Of a DNA stretch of 64,000 nucleotides, positions 33,414 through 42,349 are shown piece by piece; position 1 is the stretch's first letter; each line of letters begins with the position of its first letter. The DNA is from Oceanidesulfovibrio indonesiensis (GTDB lineage: Bacteria; Desulfobacterota; Desulfovibrionia; Desulfovibrionales; Desulfovibrionaceae), in the NCBI RefSeq assembly GCF_007625075.1, contig NZ_QMIE01000004.1, positions 1 through 64,000 of the forward strand, in the 5' to 3' direction. Made by a program: the position numbers and the translations under genes. The notes under the pieces were generated by a model. The model made no database searches. It was not told the origin of the DNA and saw nothing but the letters and a program-made list of their open reading frames with translations.

Positions 33414-34601
33414 TCAAACCCCACCGGACCGTTTCAGGTCTTCTTCCGAGGGCGGCTCAAGGGGAATGATCCCCGAGTTCACAAGTTGACGAGTCATCTC
33501 CCAGGCCAGGGCGCCCTGCCCCGCCTCGTTGATGTGCCCCAGGCCGTCCGGCAGTTTGAACAGAGCATTTGAAAGCACGGAGCGGACATCCAGGACGTTG
33601 ATGCCCTTTTCTTCACAAGCTTCGATCAATCCATACAACTGGGTCATGCAGATATATTCGGCTCCATGTTCTCGAGCTTCCTTGCTTTTTTGTTCGATTA
33701 TGGCCACGGCGCGGTCCAGGACCTCCTGCTCGGTGTATCCCTGACGCCCGCTACTTTGTCCGTGCGACTCGGCATAGGCTGCGGAAGGCCCGAATAAACC
33801 TGCAACGCTGCCCAACCCGTTGTCCCGGAGCGCTTCCGTATCGTGGGCATGAGGAGCGCCGCCGCCCTTCAGCGCCAGAGTGATCATCATGCCCATGTCA
33901 CGGAATATGGCGTAGGCCCGACTGACGCTGAGAAACCTGTCGACACGCCGAATGGCGACATACCAGGCGTCGTTATTGGCCACCGGCGAGTTCGTCAGGA
34001 CCAGGGCGCCGTCCTCCGCAACTTCGAACATGGGTTTGCCCATATTCCAGCGTCTGTCGTGCATGTGACGCTCGTCCTTGAAATGCGGCACGTATGAAAT
34101 GACCAGATCCGGCTCGTACTTGAATCCTTCATGGCGTAGAAACAGAAGATTCTGGTCCACGCCGAAGCCGTCGACCCCCATGTTGATGACTTCAACACCG
34201 GGTAGATAGCCTTGAAGCAGTTTAGGGAAATGCTGCTCCTCGCGCACGCCGAAGCCGAACGTGCGCGAATCTCCCAGCATTACAATGCGGTACACCCCCG
34301 GGGGCTTTTCGTATGTGGCTTCAGCGTCCCTGAGTCCCTTCGAGTTGATTCTGTAGACGACCTTCACGCCGGTGCGTTTGGATTCAGCGATCACACCTGG
34401 CCGCAACTTCCAGCCAAGTTCATCGTCCAGCATGCCAACCTGCGGAGGCACTGCAAGGCCCCAGGTTTTGTCCATATACCCGTACGCCAGCCTGGCCACG
34501 CCTTCCACCACAAGAATTACTGCGAAACCCCAAATACATGTAAAAAGCACGATGCGCCCTGTGCTGCGTCTGGTTTGGCTTCGAGATGTCGTCAAGGTCA
34601 A
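33414..34601 (-). CDS. Membrane-anchored SGNH/GDSL-type hydrolase
   Basis: The 395-residue product has an N-terminal membrane helix (residues 17-35, IVLFTCIWGFAVILVVEG). Its SGNH domain has block I IVMLGDSRTFGFGV (nucleophile Ser near residue 111), INMGVDGFGVDQ (block II/III region) and the C-terminal catalytic DGLGHINEAG (D-x-x-H). It should be an esterase, lipase or O-acetyl-transfer enzyme acting in the periplasm. The predicted start is TTG 34601, supported by AGAGG six bases upstream; no suitable ATG precedes the membrane helix. The membrane-protein gene at 34811 lies 209 bases upstream on the same strand. Substrate unknown. Confidence 0.82.
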   Translation of the reverse strand: MTLTTSRSQTRRSTGRIVLFTCIWGFAVILVVEGVARLAYGYMDKTWGLAVPPQVGMLDDELGWKLRPGVIAESKRTGVKVVYRINSKGLRDAEATYEKPPGVYRIVMLGDSRTFGFGVREEQHFPKLLQGYLPGVEVINMGVDGFGVDQNLLFLRHEGFKYEPDLVISYVPHFKDERHMHDRRWNMGKPMFEVAEDGALVLTNSPVANNDAWYVAIRRVDRFLSVSRAYAIFRDMGMMITLALKGGGAPHAHDTEALRDNGLGSVAGLFGPSAAYAESHGQSSGRQGYTEQEVLDRAVAIIEQKSKEAREHGAEYICMTQLYGLIEACEEKGINVLDVRSVLSNALFKLPDGLGHINEAGQGALAWEMTRQLVNSGIIPLEPPSEEDLKRSGGV

Positions 34602-34810
34602 CCTCTTCTGTTGTTCAATGCCATTGCCATATTTCTGAGAGCAGAAAGCTATGTATGTTCGCTCGCCAATTTCAAGGCCCGCTCGCTCCCCGGAAAACCA
34701 TGCGGCAAATACAGCGGGAGCATGAAGCGAGCAACTTCACGCTTCAATGAATGGTGACATATTTTAATCGCTGACACCCGTTCAGGTGTCAAGGCTCCGC
34801 CAAAAGGGCT

Positions 34811-35674
34811 TCACTCCTCGCGTCCTGCCGGACCATCCGGCGCCAGATAATTGTAGGCAAGGGTCAGGCAAATGGCGAACGTAACGGCGGTGACGCCGAG
34901 AAGCGCGTCCCAGTAGCGCGGCGAAGCCAGGGCCATGCGGATGAGCAGTGTGGATACGGCGAAGCCGGAGTTGCGGAATGTGGAATGGAACGATGGCAGA
35001 TACAGCGAAGAGATGAGTACGAGCAGGATGTCGCTGAAAATGAGTACTGTATAGAAAACATCAAAGAACGGTTGGGAGTGGCCCGTCTGCATTGCCGTCA
35101 GCCCCATGTCCACCCCGACCGAGAAGAATATGCCGAGCAGGACGAGCGCGAGAAGCTTCTTGGTGGCCACGAAACGGTACAGCGCACCTGCGGATTTGCT
35201 GCTTTTGCGCTTCACATGCAGGCGGCTATAGATGCCAAGTCCTACGAAGATGAACAGGGCGCCGGCTGCGTCGGCTATTATGGGCAGTACTGGCCCAATG
35301 CCGTCTGCAATCTCGATGGGCTCCTGGAAGTGAACGAGTTCCTTGAAGGCGTTGCGCAGAAGGATGAGCGCAAGAATCTCGAACTGCTTGCCCACCGCGC
35401 GGGACATGGAGCACGGCAGTGTAAAGACGAGGTCGATGACCTCCTTGAGAAGCACAAGGCCGAAAGCGAGCTTTATGGCATAGTAGTGGCTTGTGGGAGT
35501 CAGCGTTGCGACAGGCTCAGGAAGCAGCCCGCGACGGTTCAGCTCGATGCCGGCCAACCCCAGAAGAAACAGTGATATCTGCGCCAGAGCGATGCCGCGC
35601 TGGGTTCGCGGTTTCTCCCATAACGCGTGCAGCGGATCGAAAACGTAGGTCGCCCAGTCGAGAATGCGGTACAT
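34811..35674 (-). CDS. Polytopic membrane protein, unknown family
   Basis: The 287-residue product has about six hydrophobic helices: near residues 27-43, 66-84, 127-146, 172-190, 203-223 and 257-277. Loops are short, and a charged loop (SRLHVKRKSSKSAG) faces the cytoplasm. No transporter signature was recognised. Helix 5 with KLLALVLLGIFFSVGVDMGL and helix 6 with FYTVLIFSDILLVLISSLYL have the look of an ion- or lipid-handling channel, but this is speculation. ATG 35674 follows a purine-rich stretch (AGGAGGGGGGAG) at 12 bases. An in-frame ATG at 35716 would add 14 residues and has no ribosome site. A small hairpin, TGACACC/GGTGTCA (34772-34791), lies past the stop. Confidence 0.68.
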   Translation of the reverse strand: MYRILDWATYVFDPLHALWEKPRTQRGIALAQISLFLLGLAGIELNRRGLLPEPVATLTPTSHYYAIKLAFGLVLLKEVIDLVFTLPCSMSRAVGKQFEILALILLRNAFKELVHFQEPIEIADGIGPVLPIIADAAGALFIFVGLGIYSRLHVKRKSSKSAGALYRFVATKKLLALVLLGIFFSVGVDMGLTAMQTGHSQPFFDVFYTVLIFSDILLVLISSLYLPSFHSTFRNSGFAVSTLLIRMALASPRYWDALLGVTAVTFAICLTLAYNYLAPDGPAGREE

Positions 35675-36056
35675 CACCCTGGTAGTCTCCCCCCTCCTCA
35701 GCATGAGAAGGTTCATTGTTTCAACTCTATAGCCAGACTCTCGATTCATATCAAGACTGGCTTTGAGTGCAAACTTGGTTCTGATCGCGATCCGATCGGC
35801 TACCCGATAGAGCTGCTGGTCGGCTGTCTCAATATGTCTTACACTTCTGGAGAAATTGGCAAATACAATACACAAAAACTCTGCATGTTACGCATGCAAA
35901 AATCAACAACTTTAATATTCGATGCTCATAGTGTAGGGGCATATCCTACGTATATCATCACTGAAACAATCCCGAAATTGCAACCTTCCCACGCACAACA
36001 GATCAGCGCATCGTGTTCGAAACTCATCCATGAACCATCAAAAGGAGAGGTTTCGT

Positions 36057-37022
36057 ATGCGAAAGTCGTATTCCGTATTTATTGCAATGGCTATCATGTC
36101 GTTCATGGCATTTGGCATTGCGTCTGCGCGACAGGACTCACAGAACCAGACGCGCGACCAGAGGAAGTCGCAGATGCAGGAACGCAGCAATAAATCCGGC
36201 GGGGCTGCAGACGCCAAAGCGTTCTTCCGCGAGCATCTCATTGCTCTGGATCGCATGACCAATCAGGAGATCAACATCAACGACGAGAATGAAATGGAAG
36301 TGGTCGACTTCCTCGTTGATCCCATGACCGGAAAAATCGAGTACATGATCCTATCTTCTGAAGGATGGCTCGGAATGGGTGAAGAACGCCATGTGCTTCC
36401 CTACAGCAGCCTCAAGGTCGAACCGCAACAACGGATGCTCAGGGTGAGTGACGCCGGGATAACTATAAGTGACAACACCAAGTACTCTCCGAAAAGGAGC
36501 GGCGGCTGGAGCATGGAGGAAGTTGCTGAGTACAGCGAGAAGACCAGGCAAAGAAACACCATAAAAGAGTCTCGCACTCAGGAGACGGACCGTAGGAACA
36601 GGGCGATGGACCGGCAGAAGGAATCCACGGCCCAGTCCGATAAGCGTGACTACACGGATAAGGATGGGCAGCAGGCTCTTGTAGAGGCAAACCGTCTGTA
36701 CAACCGTGACGTATACGGTACCGACGGCAACGAGATCGGTGAAATGGACGCCATCCTCGTCGACGTCGAGACCGGCAAGATCAAGATGGTCGTCCTGGAG
36801 CAAAATGCGCTCTTCGGCCTGATGGGCGAGAAGTACCTGATTCCGTGGCAGTCCGTGCATTTTGATAACCAGACGCAGCAGATCAATCTGCGAGTCAGTG
36901 AAGACAACCTGGATGCCTACAGCAAGGCCACGGAGATCGAGGACTGGGACGGCTCTTATCTGCCCAGGAATACTGCCGTGGAGATGTACAGGCAGTACAA
37001 TTACGAGTATGAGAGCCGCTAA
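36057..37022 (+). CDS. Exported protein with two PRC-barrel domains
   Basis: The 321-residue product begins with a signal peptide (residues 1-25, FIAMAIMSFMAFGIASA). Two PRC-barrel domains follow. The first is near residues 60-130 (HLIALDRMTNQEININDENE, VVDFLVDPMTGKIEYMIL). The second is near 215-290 (LYNRDVYGTDGNEIGEMDAI, LVDVETGKIKMVVLEQN, KYLIPWQSV). A charged, RQ-rich linker lies between them. PRC barrels usually sit in cytoplasmic photosystem or ribosome-maturation proteins; the exported double form is common in envelope stress proteins of proteobacteria. RBS AAAGGAGAGG at 36041; terminator at 37070. Function unknown. Confidence 0.87.
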   Translation: MRKSYSVFIAMAIMSFMAFGIASARQDSQNQTRDQRKSQMQERSNKSGGAADAKAFFREHLIALDRMTNQEININDENEMEVVDFLVDPMTGKIEYMILSSEGWLGMGEERHVLPYSSLKVEPQQRMLRVSDAGITISDNTKYSPKRSGGWSMEEVAEYSEKTRQRNTIKESRTQETDRRNRAMDRQKESTAQSDKRDYTDKDGQQALVEANRLYNRDVYGTDGNEIGEMDAILVDVETGKIKMVVLEQNALFGLMGEKYLIPWQSVHFDNQTQQINLRVSEDNLDAYSKATEIEDWDGSYLPRNTAVEMYRQYNYEYESR

Positions 37023-37069
37023 TTCTGCCTGAAGCAACGCAGGATTAGCCTGCACCGCTCCAGAATGCT

Positions 37070-37108
37070 GCCGAGCCCCGCGTTTTTGACGTGGGGCTCG
37101 GCTTTTTT
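37070..37108 (+). terminator. Terminator after the PRC-barrel gene
   Basis: GCCGAGCCCC (37070-37079) pairs with GGGGCTCGGC (37093-37102), and TTTTTT follows directly. An inner GCGT/ACGT extension is possible. Confidence 0.9.
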
Positions 37109-37269
37109 GTCAGCAATTTGCGAAGATGTCACACAGAACAATTTGCTGGAACAACTAGGAAAAAGCGCCAGTCGGACTGGCCATTGAAGATGTTGCGGGG
37201 CGTCGAAGATGCCATCCATTCCGGTCGTACAGATATGTTTGTTCAAGCGACCGGAAAGTCCTAGAATTT

Positions 37270-37896
37270 TTAGTTTTTCTTGGACCCTTCAGGGCGCGGG
37301 GAAAGCATGGCAAGCAGCTCGGTGGCCAGTTGTGGAATGCGCCGCGCCGCATAGTAGCGGCGCTTGTAATATGGGTCCTGTAAGGAGTCGATGACTACGC
37401 CTTTTTGGATGGAGGCGTGGATCATCCGGGATTCCCCCAGGTAAATGCCCACATGGCTCACCCGACCGCGGCCGCGGATGTCGAAAAATACGAGATCGCC
37501 GGGCCGCAGGTCATCCTTCTTCACTGGCGCGCCGAGCAAGACCTGGTTGCGGCTGCCATGCGGAAGTTCAAGACCAAACTGCCCGAACACGAAACGCGTA
37601 AATCCCGAACAGTCGAATCCTTTGGGCGTGGTGCCGCCGTAGCGGTATCGAGTGCCTATGAACGGCTGAGCCGCATCGAGAATATGCTCCTTGAGAACAG
37701 ACCCGGGGTGCAGATGCGGCGCGGCCTGGCTTTCGGTTGCCACAGCAGGGCCGGATGGGCTGCATGCACGGGCCGTGGGGGCGGGTTGTTTTGTGGAACA
37801 GGAAGCGGCGAGCAGAAGAATGGCTGCCAATACGAGAAGTCGCAATGGCATGGCGCGTAACGGCATGGGGCGGGACGTGGTCAGGCGTCGTCTCAT
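37270..37896 (-). CDS. NlpC/P60 cell-wall hydrolase lipoprotein
   Basis: The 208-residue product has an N-terminal hydrophobic signal with lipobox LAASC (Cys 33) and a linker. A C-terminal NlpC/P60 domain has catalytic Cys 96 in GFDCSGF, His 148 in SHVGIY and His 160 in MIHAS. RYRYGGTTPKGFDCSG is typical of Spr/NlpC endopeptidases, which cut peptidoglycan stem peptides from the outer membrane. The start is uncertain: ATG 37896 and two later in-frame ATGs all give a working signal peptide and none has a strong ribosome-binding site. It is monocistronic. Confidence 0.88.
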   Translation of the reverse strand: MRRRLTTSRPMPLRAMPLRLLVLAAILLLAASCSTKQPAPTARACSPSGPAVATESQAAPHLHPGSVLKEHILDAAQPFIGTRYRYGGTTPKGFDCSGFTRFVFGQFGLELPHGSRNQVLLGAPVKKDDLRPGDLVFFDIRGRGRVSHVGIYLGESRMIHASIQKGVVIDSLQDPYYKRRYYAARRIPQLATELLAMLSPRPEGSKKN

Positions 37897-38354
37897 GGAG
37901 TTTCCGCAATATCCGGCGCCATCAATAACACGGGGTACGACCTGAGTCTCAACACATACGGTGGCGCCGTTCCGACGGGTGTATACTAAAAGTTACTGTG
38001 GTGGTAAAGCTTTTTCCTCATATAACATTCCGCCATCCCTGTGGATTATCGCAATATTCAAAGATCACTCACTAAAATATTTTGCGTGTATTTTCAGAGT
38101 GTTGTTTAATCTCCCCACGCAAACAAACAGACCGGCGCCGAATCCTGTTTTTCACTGAACGTTGAGAAGCCATTTTCGCAAGCTGTTCGACCGTATTGAA
38201 TCCAGCGTTCATCGTCCGTTTTATTTCTTATGCTGCCTGAGCCAGTGTGTATGACACGGTGAAGGCGTTTCCACGCGAAAAAAAAATTTATCACCCTCTG
38301 CCAATGGTCGCGGTGGGTTGCAAAAGACCTTTCACAGCGTTTCTTTCCTACCTG
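37897..38354. other. AT-rich intergenic region upstream of the flagellin promoter
   Basis: No supported gene in either direction. The region is divergent: the NlpC lipoprotein promoter must lie at its left end, the flagellin sigma-28 promoter at its right. It includes an A-tract (38280-38288, AAAAAAAAA interrupted by the line of code) and short frames without ribosome sites. Confidence 0.5.
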
Positions 38355-38381
38355 TAAAGTCGTCTCCCCTGCATCCGATAG
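38355..38381 (+). promoter_or_regulatory. Sigma-28 (FliA) promoter of flagellin
   Basis: TAAAGTCG (38355-38362), an 11-base spacer and TCCGATAG (38374-38381) match TAAAGTTT-N11-GCCGATAA at twelve of sixteen positions, 133 bases before the flagellin ATG. This implies an untranslated leader of about 120 bases and FliA-dependent late flagellar expression. Confidence 0.85.
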
Positions 38382-38514
38382 AATGGGGGCCACCGGCATT
38401 TTCAGAGAATCTCGACAAGGAGGGTATGCCAAACCACCCAAGGATGCCGCGTGATGCCAGTGAGCACGCAAGGAAGCAAACGCTCATTATCCAATCCATT
38501 CAAGGAGGAACGGA

Positions 38515-39405
38515 ATGTCTCTGGTTATCAACCACAACCTCATGGCCCAGAACGCAGCCCGCAACCTGCGGTCCTCGTTCGGCGACCTCGGAACCTCGGT
38601 TCGTCGTCTCTCCTCCGGCCTTCGGGTCGGCACGGCGGCCGATGATGCAGCCGGTCTCGCAATTCGCGAGCTCATGCGCTCGGACATTGCCGCGCTGAAC
38701 CAGGGCGTGCGCAACGCCAACGATGCGATCAGCCTGATCCAGACCGCGGACGGCGCCCTCGGCGTCATCGACGAAAAGCTGATTCGCATGAAGGAGCTGG
38801 CGGAACAGGCGGCCACCGGCACCTACAACTCTGACCAGCGTCTGATCATCGACTCCGAGTATCAGGCCATGGCCTCGGAAATCACCCGTATCGCCAACGC
38901 CACGGACTTCAACGGCACCTATCTGCTCAACGGCAACCTGTCCTCGAGCACCCACAACGGCGCCGGCCTGCAGTCCACCGGCAAGCTGAAGGTCCACTTC
39001 GGCACGGCTAACGATTCGGCCGAGGACTACTATTACATCCAGATACAGAGCTCCACCGCATCGTCTCTGGGCGTGGGCAACCAGTCCACCGAAGGCGCCG
39101 GCTTTTCCATCTCTACCCAGCAGGGCGCGCAGCAGGCCCTCGTGGCCCTGGAGAACGCCATCATCTCCAAGGACAAGATCCGCGCGAACCTGGGCGCGCT
39201 GCAGAACCGCCTGCAGAACACCATCACCAACCTGGAGATCCAGTCCGAGAACCTGCAGGCCGCCGAGTCCCGCATCTCCGACGTGGACGTCTCCCTGGAG
39301 ATGACCGAGTTCGTGCGCAACCAGATCCTCACCCAGTCCGCGGTCGCAATGCTCTCCCAAGCCAACTCCCTGCCGCGGATGGCCATGCAGCTCCTGGGCG
39401 GCTAA
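38515..39405 (+). CDS. fliC: Flagellin
   Basis: The 296-residue product has the conserved flagellin ends. The N-terminal D0/D1 part includes NLMAQNAARNLRSSFGDLG, RLSSGLRVGTAADDAAGLAI and NDAISLIQTADGALGVI. The C-terminal D1/D0 part includes ANLGALQNRLQNTITNLEI, ESRISDVDVSLEMTEF and QILTQSAVAMLSQANSLP. The central variable domain (about 140-200) is short, so the protein is near the minimum size for flagellins. It polymerises into the filament after export by the flagellar type III system. RBS AAGGAGGAACGG; sigma-28 promoter upstream; strong terminator behind. Confidence 0.96.
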   Translation: MSLVINHNLMAQNAARNLRSSFGDLGTSVRRLSSGLRVGTAADDAAGLAIRELMRSDIAALNQGVRNANDAISLIQTADGALGVIDEKLIRMKELAEQAATGTYNSDQRLIIDSEYQAMASEITRIANATDFNGTYLLNGNLSSSTHNGAGLQSTGKLKVHFGTANDSAEDYYYIQIQSSTASSLGVGNQSTEGAGFSISTQQGAQQALVALENAIISKDKIRANLGALQNRLQNTITNLEIQSENLQAAESRISDVDVSLEMTEFVRNQILTQSAVAMLSQANSLPRMAMQLLGG

Positions 39406-39441
39406 TTCCGCACAGGCTGAACGTACCACCGATGCTACACC

Positions 39442-39473
39442 GGCCGGTCCGCACAATGCGGGCCGGCCTTTTC
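39442..39473 (+). terminator. Terminator after flagellin
   Basis: GGCCGGTCCGC (39442-39452) pairs with GCGGGCCGGCC (39458-39468), with one G-T pair and a five-base loop, followed by TTTTCT. Confidence 0.9.
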
Positions 39474-39539
39474 TGTCTCGCACCGTGCGTTGACTGCCGC
39501 CAGACCAAAGCGTATTCTCCGTGCCAGAGGATACAGAGA

Positions 39540-40289
39540 GTGACCGACGAAGGACGCACCAGGAAGCTGACACGGCGCGAGTTGTTCACCTCGCTGAGGC
39601 CGCAGGGGTTAAAGCAACAGGCCGATCGCTGGCGTTCCGGCCTGGCCGATAGCCTTGACAAATACGTGCCGGACAATGATTCCGAAGCCGGAAAATCCTT
39701 TGCCGGCAAGACTGCATCCCACACCACCCGGTACAGTGACGCGCCGGAAATGCTCCCAGGCCGGACCCTGGAGGCCATCAGTCTTGGTCAGCCGGATGAA
39801 GCTGTTGCGGCGCTGCGCCCCTATGTGAAACATAAGCCCAAGGATCGCGAGGCGCGGCTCCTGCTTGGCCGCATCCTTTACAAAGACGGCGCCATCGTGC
39901 AAAGCCGCGTGGAGTTCGAACGCATCCTGCGCGAGTCGCACGAGGACAGCCTCTGCCGTTGGCCGGCGTCCTGCGCGGCGCTTTGCCTGGCATGCGCCCT
40001 GGCTCGATGCGGGAAGCTGGAGAAAGCTTCCGGCATGCTCCTTAAGGCAATGGATGAGGATCGCCCTCAGGCGACCGCAACATTGGAGCGCCTGGCCGAA
40101 GCGCTGGGTACCCTCGCCCGGCAGGATCCTGCGGAAGATGCTTCACTGGACACAGCGGTGGACGGCCTCGTGGCGACTTTGGAGAACTACATCGAGGCAG
40201 CATACCCCACACCGATGGAAATGGCGGCCGACCTGGCCGCGGGCGAGACACCCACGAACCCTGGCAGCACCAGGGCGACAGCTACATAA
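39540..40289 (+). CDS. TPR-like hypothetical protein
   Basis: The 249-residue product has a basic N-terminus (RKLTRRELFTSLRPQG) that looks like a Tat motif but is not followed by a hydrophobic core, so it is probably cytoplasmic. Helical repeats of TPR type lie between residues 85 and 180: EAISLGQPDEAVAALRPYV, REARLLLGRILYKDGAIVQS and LACALARCGKLEKASGML. GTG 39540 is chosen as start because AGAGG lies seven bases before it; frames further upstream cross the flagellin terminator. The protein may be a scaffold or chaperone-like factor. Its place between flagellin and another TPR gene gives no firm clue. Confidence 0.7.
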   Translation: MTDEGRTRKLTRRELFTSLRPQGLKQQADRWRSGLADSLDKYVPDNDSEAGKSFAGKTASHTTRYSDAPEMLPGRTLEAISLGQPDEAVAALRPYVKHKPKDREARLLLGRILYKDGAIVQSRVEFERILRESHEDSLCRWPASCAALCLACALARCGKLEKASGMLLKAMDEDRPQATATLERLAEALGTLARQDPAEDASLDTAVDGLVATLENYIEAAYPTPMEMAADLAAGETPTNPGSTRATAT

Positions 40290-40380
40290 AGTTGCATCCT
40301 GAACCTGTTGTCTTATCCTGTCCATTCAATCCCGAACGTAATAAACTGCCCCCAACGCAGCAACACGGAGGCCCTTTAGC

Positions 40381-40932
40381 ATGAAGAATGATCCCCGACG
40401 CTTCAACAGCATCCGCATCGCCGCAGCCCTTGTGCTCGGCATCGCCCTGTTCGCTATGAAGCAGCCCGCAGTTGCGTCCGAAGTAAACATCGTCAACGCG
40501 GCCAACAATGCCATCCGCGCCCAGCAAGCCGGCGACCGTCACGAAGCGTTGCAGCTTTATACTATGGTCATCGAGTCACAGGAACTCAATCCCGGCGAAC
40601 ATCTGCTTTCATACGCCTACAACAACCGCGGTGTGCTATGGCGTGATTTCGGCGAATACGAAAAGGCCATCGCCGATTTTTCCCGGGCCATAGAAAACAG
40701 ACCCGATCCGGTGAGCTACATGTCCCGCGGCAACACCTGGGTGGACCTCGGCGAAGATGAGAAAGCCATCCAGGACTATACGGAATCCATCCGGTTGCGT
40801 CCGGACTACGCGCGCGCCTTCAACCACCGGGCCTTCGCCTGGCTGAACCTGGGCCAGCCCGACAAAGCCAAAACGGATTTCGAGCGGGCGCGCATGCTCG
40901 ACCCGTCTATTGAGAACCTGACTCTCGACTAG
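40381..40932 (+). CDS. Exported TPR protein
   Basis: The 183-residue product has a signal peptide or anchor (residues 11-33, IAAALVLGIALFAMKQPAVA). At least three TPR units follow: NNAIRAQQAGDRHEALQLYT, YAYNNRGVLWRDFGEYEKAI, YMSRGNTWVDLGEDEKAIQD and AFNHRAFAWLNLGQPDKAKT. It should be a periplasmic protein-protein interaction module. RBS GGAGG at nine bases from ATG 40381. It shares a bidirectional terminator with greA. Confidence 0.87.
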   Translation: MKNDPRRFNSIRIAAALVLGIALFAMKQPAVASEVNIVNAANNAIRAQQAGDRHEALQLYTMVIESQELNPGEHLLSYAYNNRGVLWRDFGEYEKAIADFSRAIENRPDPVSYMSRGNTWVDLGEDEKAIQDYTESIRLRPDYARAFNHRAFAWLNLGQPDKAKTDFERARMLDPSIENLTLD

Positions 40933-40959
40933 CCGCCCGAACAGCATGACATCGCCAGT

Positions 40960-40998
40960 AAAAAGGCCGCCCGGCATATGCGCCGGGCGGCCTTTTTT
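40960..40998. terminator. Bidirectional terminator between the TPR gene and greA
   Basis: AAAAGGCCGCCCGGC (40961-40975) pairs with GCCGGGCGGCCTTTT (40982-40996) around a six-base loop. T-runs follow on both strands, so it can end the plus-strand TPR transcript and the minus-strand greA transcript. Confidence 0.92.
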
Positions 40999-41023
40999 GT
41001 CACCGTAATCTGGCGGAATCAAT

Positions 41024-41512
41024 CTATTTGCATTGAGCGGCGCCGTTGAACTTGATGGAGAGGATCTCATACTCCACGCGGCCGCGGGGAACATCCACAA
41101 CCACTTCGTCGCCCACTTCCTTGCCCAGAAGCGCGCGGCCCACCGGCGACATGACGGAAATGGAGCCTTTGCAGGGATCGGACTCGTCCGGACCGAGCAA
41201 GGTGTACGTCTTGGATTCGCCCGTATCCACATCCTCGATCTCCACGGTGGCGCCGAAGATGACGGTCTCGCTGCTCAGAGTCTTCAGGTCGATAACGTTG
41301 AACTGCGGCATGCGTGACTCGATGTAGTTAATGCGCGCTTCGAGCATGCCTTGGCGTTCACGAGCCGCGTCGTAGCCGGCGTTCTCTTTCAGATCGCCTT
41401 CCTCGCGGGCTTCCTTGATGGCCTGGATGACCTCCGGCCGCTCTTTCTTGAGCCGCTCGAGTTCTTCCTTGAGTCGCTTGTGTCCTTCCTGAGAAATGGG
41501 AATACTGCTCAT
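41024..41512 (-). CDS. greA: Transcription elongation factor GreA
   Basis: The 162-residue product has the N-terminal coiled coil with the acidic tip AREEGDLKENAGYDAARERQ, whose D and E residues reach the polymerase active site. The C-terminal FKBP-like domain has VEIEDVDTGESKTYTLLGPD, ISVMSPVGRALLGKEVGDEV and VEYEILSI. It rescues backtracked RNA polymerase by stimulating transcript cleavage. Length is normal. It shares the terminator at 40960 with the convergent TPR gene. Three RNA-polymerase-directed proteins (Rnk, GreA and the DksA-like protein) are coded in this window. Confidence 0.96.
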   Translation of the reverse strand: MSSIPISQEGHKRLKEELERLKKERPEVIQAIKEAREEGDLKENAGYDAARERQGMLEARINYIESRMPQFNVIDLKTLSSETVIFGATVEIEDVDTGESKTYTLLGPDESDPCKGSISVMSPVGRALLGKEVGDEVVVDVPRGRVEYEILSIKFNGAAQCK

Positions 41513-41823
41513 AACGATTCCTTAAGGAATAATAATCCTTCGGTTGTGGAATGGGGGAAGCACGTCGAATATCGATCGCGGCGCGAACACGCGCCGACGG
41601 ATCGACAGATTCGGCATCCGAGGGAAAGTGGTTGGTAAGGCATATGGACCAACTGGTCAAGTTTTCCAATGCGCTTTCCCAACCGCCACCCTCCACATGC
41701 CGTATTGAGTGCATTTCGTCAAACCCCATGACTGCATTGAAGAAATCGGGATATTATTGTATTGTTCAGGCTATTCGCAGCCCCCGTGATTTCAACATCC
41801 AGCCATACCAAGAGATATGATTC
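41513..41823. other. Divergent intergenic region greA/dksA-like
   Basis: No gene is supported. It should hold the promoters of greA (minus) and the DksA-like gene (plus). TTGTATTGTTCAGG (41756-41769) may be part of the latter. No repeat or terminator is visible. Confidence 0.5.
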
Positions 41824-42162
41824 ATGACGTTGACCACTGAGCAGCGAAGCGAGCTGCGCGAACGCATGCGACAGGAAATTGAGGTTCTGGAGACCAACAT
41901 CGCGCGCCTGGAGGACGGCCTGAGCCCCGTAGCGCCGGACGTGGCTATCGGCCGACTCTCCCGCCTGGACACCATGCTCAACCAGGGCATAAATCAGTCC
42001 TCCCTGTCCCAGTCCCGGACAAGGCTCGTCCGGCTGCAGCACGCACTCAAACGCATCAATGATCCGGATTTCGGCGAGTGCATCGAGTGCGGCGAGGCCA
42101 TCCCCATCGCCCGGCTCCTGGCCCTGCCGGAATGCCAGATGTGCGTGGAATGCGCCGAGTAG
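41824..42162 (+). CDS. DksA/TraR-family C4 zinc-finger protein
   Basis: The 112-residue product has an N-terminal coiled coil (LRERMRQEIEVLETNIARLE), a short turn and a C-terminal zinc finger. Cys 86 and 89 (FGECIECG) and Cys 104 and 107 (ECQMCVEC) are in normal spacing, with the family sequence EAIPIARLLALPEC. DksA-type proteins enter the RNA polymerase secondary channel and act with ppGpp. This member is shorter than DksA itself and closer to the small TraR/DksA-like proteins; its tip has aspartates in VAPDVAIGRLSRLD. The ribosome-binding site is weak (AAGAGA). Confidence 0.9.
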   Translation: MTLTTEQRSELRERMRQEIEVLETNIARLEDGLSPVAPDVAIGRLSRLDTMLNQGINQSSLSQSRTRLVRLQHALKRINDPDFGECIECGEAIPIARLLALPECQMCVECAE

Positions 42163-42349
42163 CCTTCCATATTTCCATTGAGCTACACACCCTGTGCTTC
42201 CGCGTCATTCGTCGTGTGGGCGTGCCGGAGAGAACACCTTCCCCACCACGGCTTACTTGCAGAGACGGGATCGCGCGGCCGACACAATCCCCCTTGTAAA
42301 CGTGTTTTTACTTGCAGGAGGCTCAATCCAGGCATAGCGTGGGCGCCCC

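Noticed and set aside
36106-36125. TGGCA...TTGC resembling a sigma-54 promoter
   Set aside because: The spacing between GG and GC is not correct and the site lies inside the PRC-barrel coding sequence.
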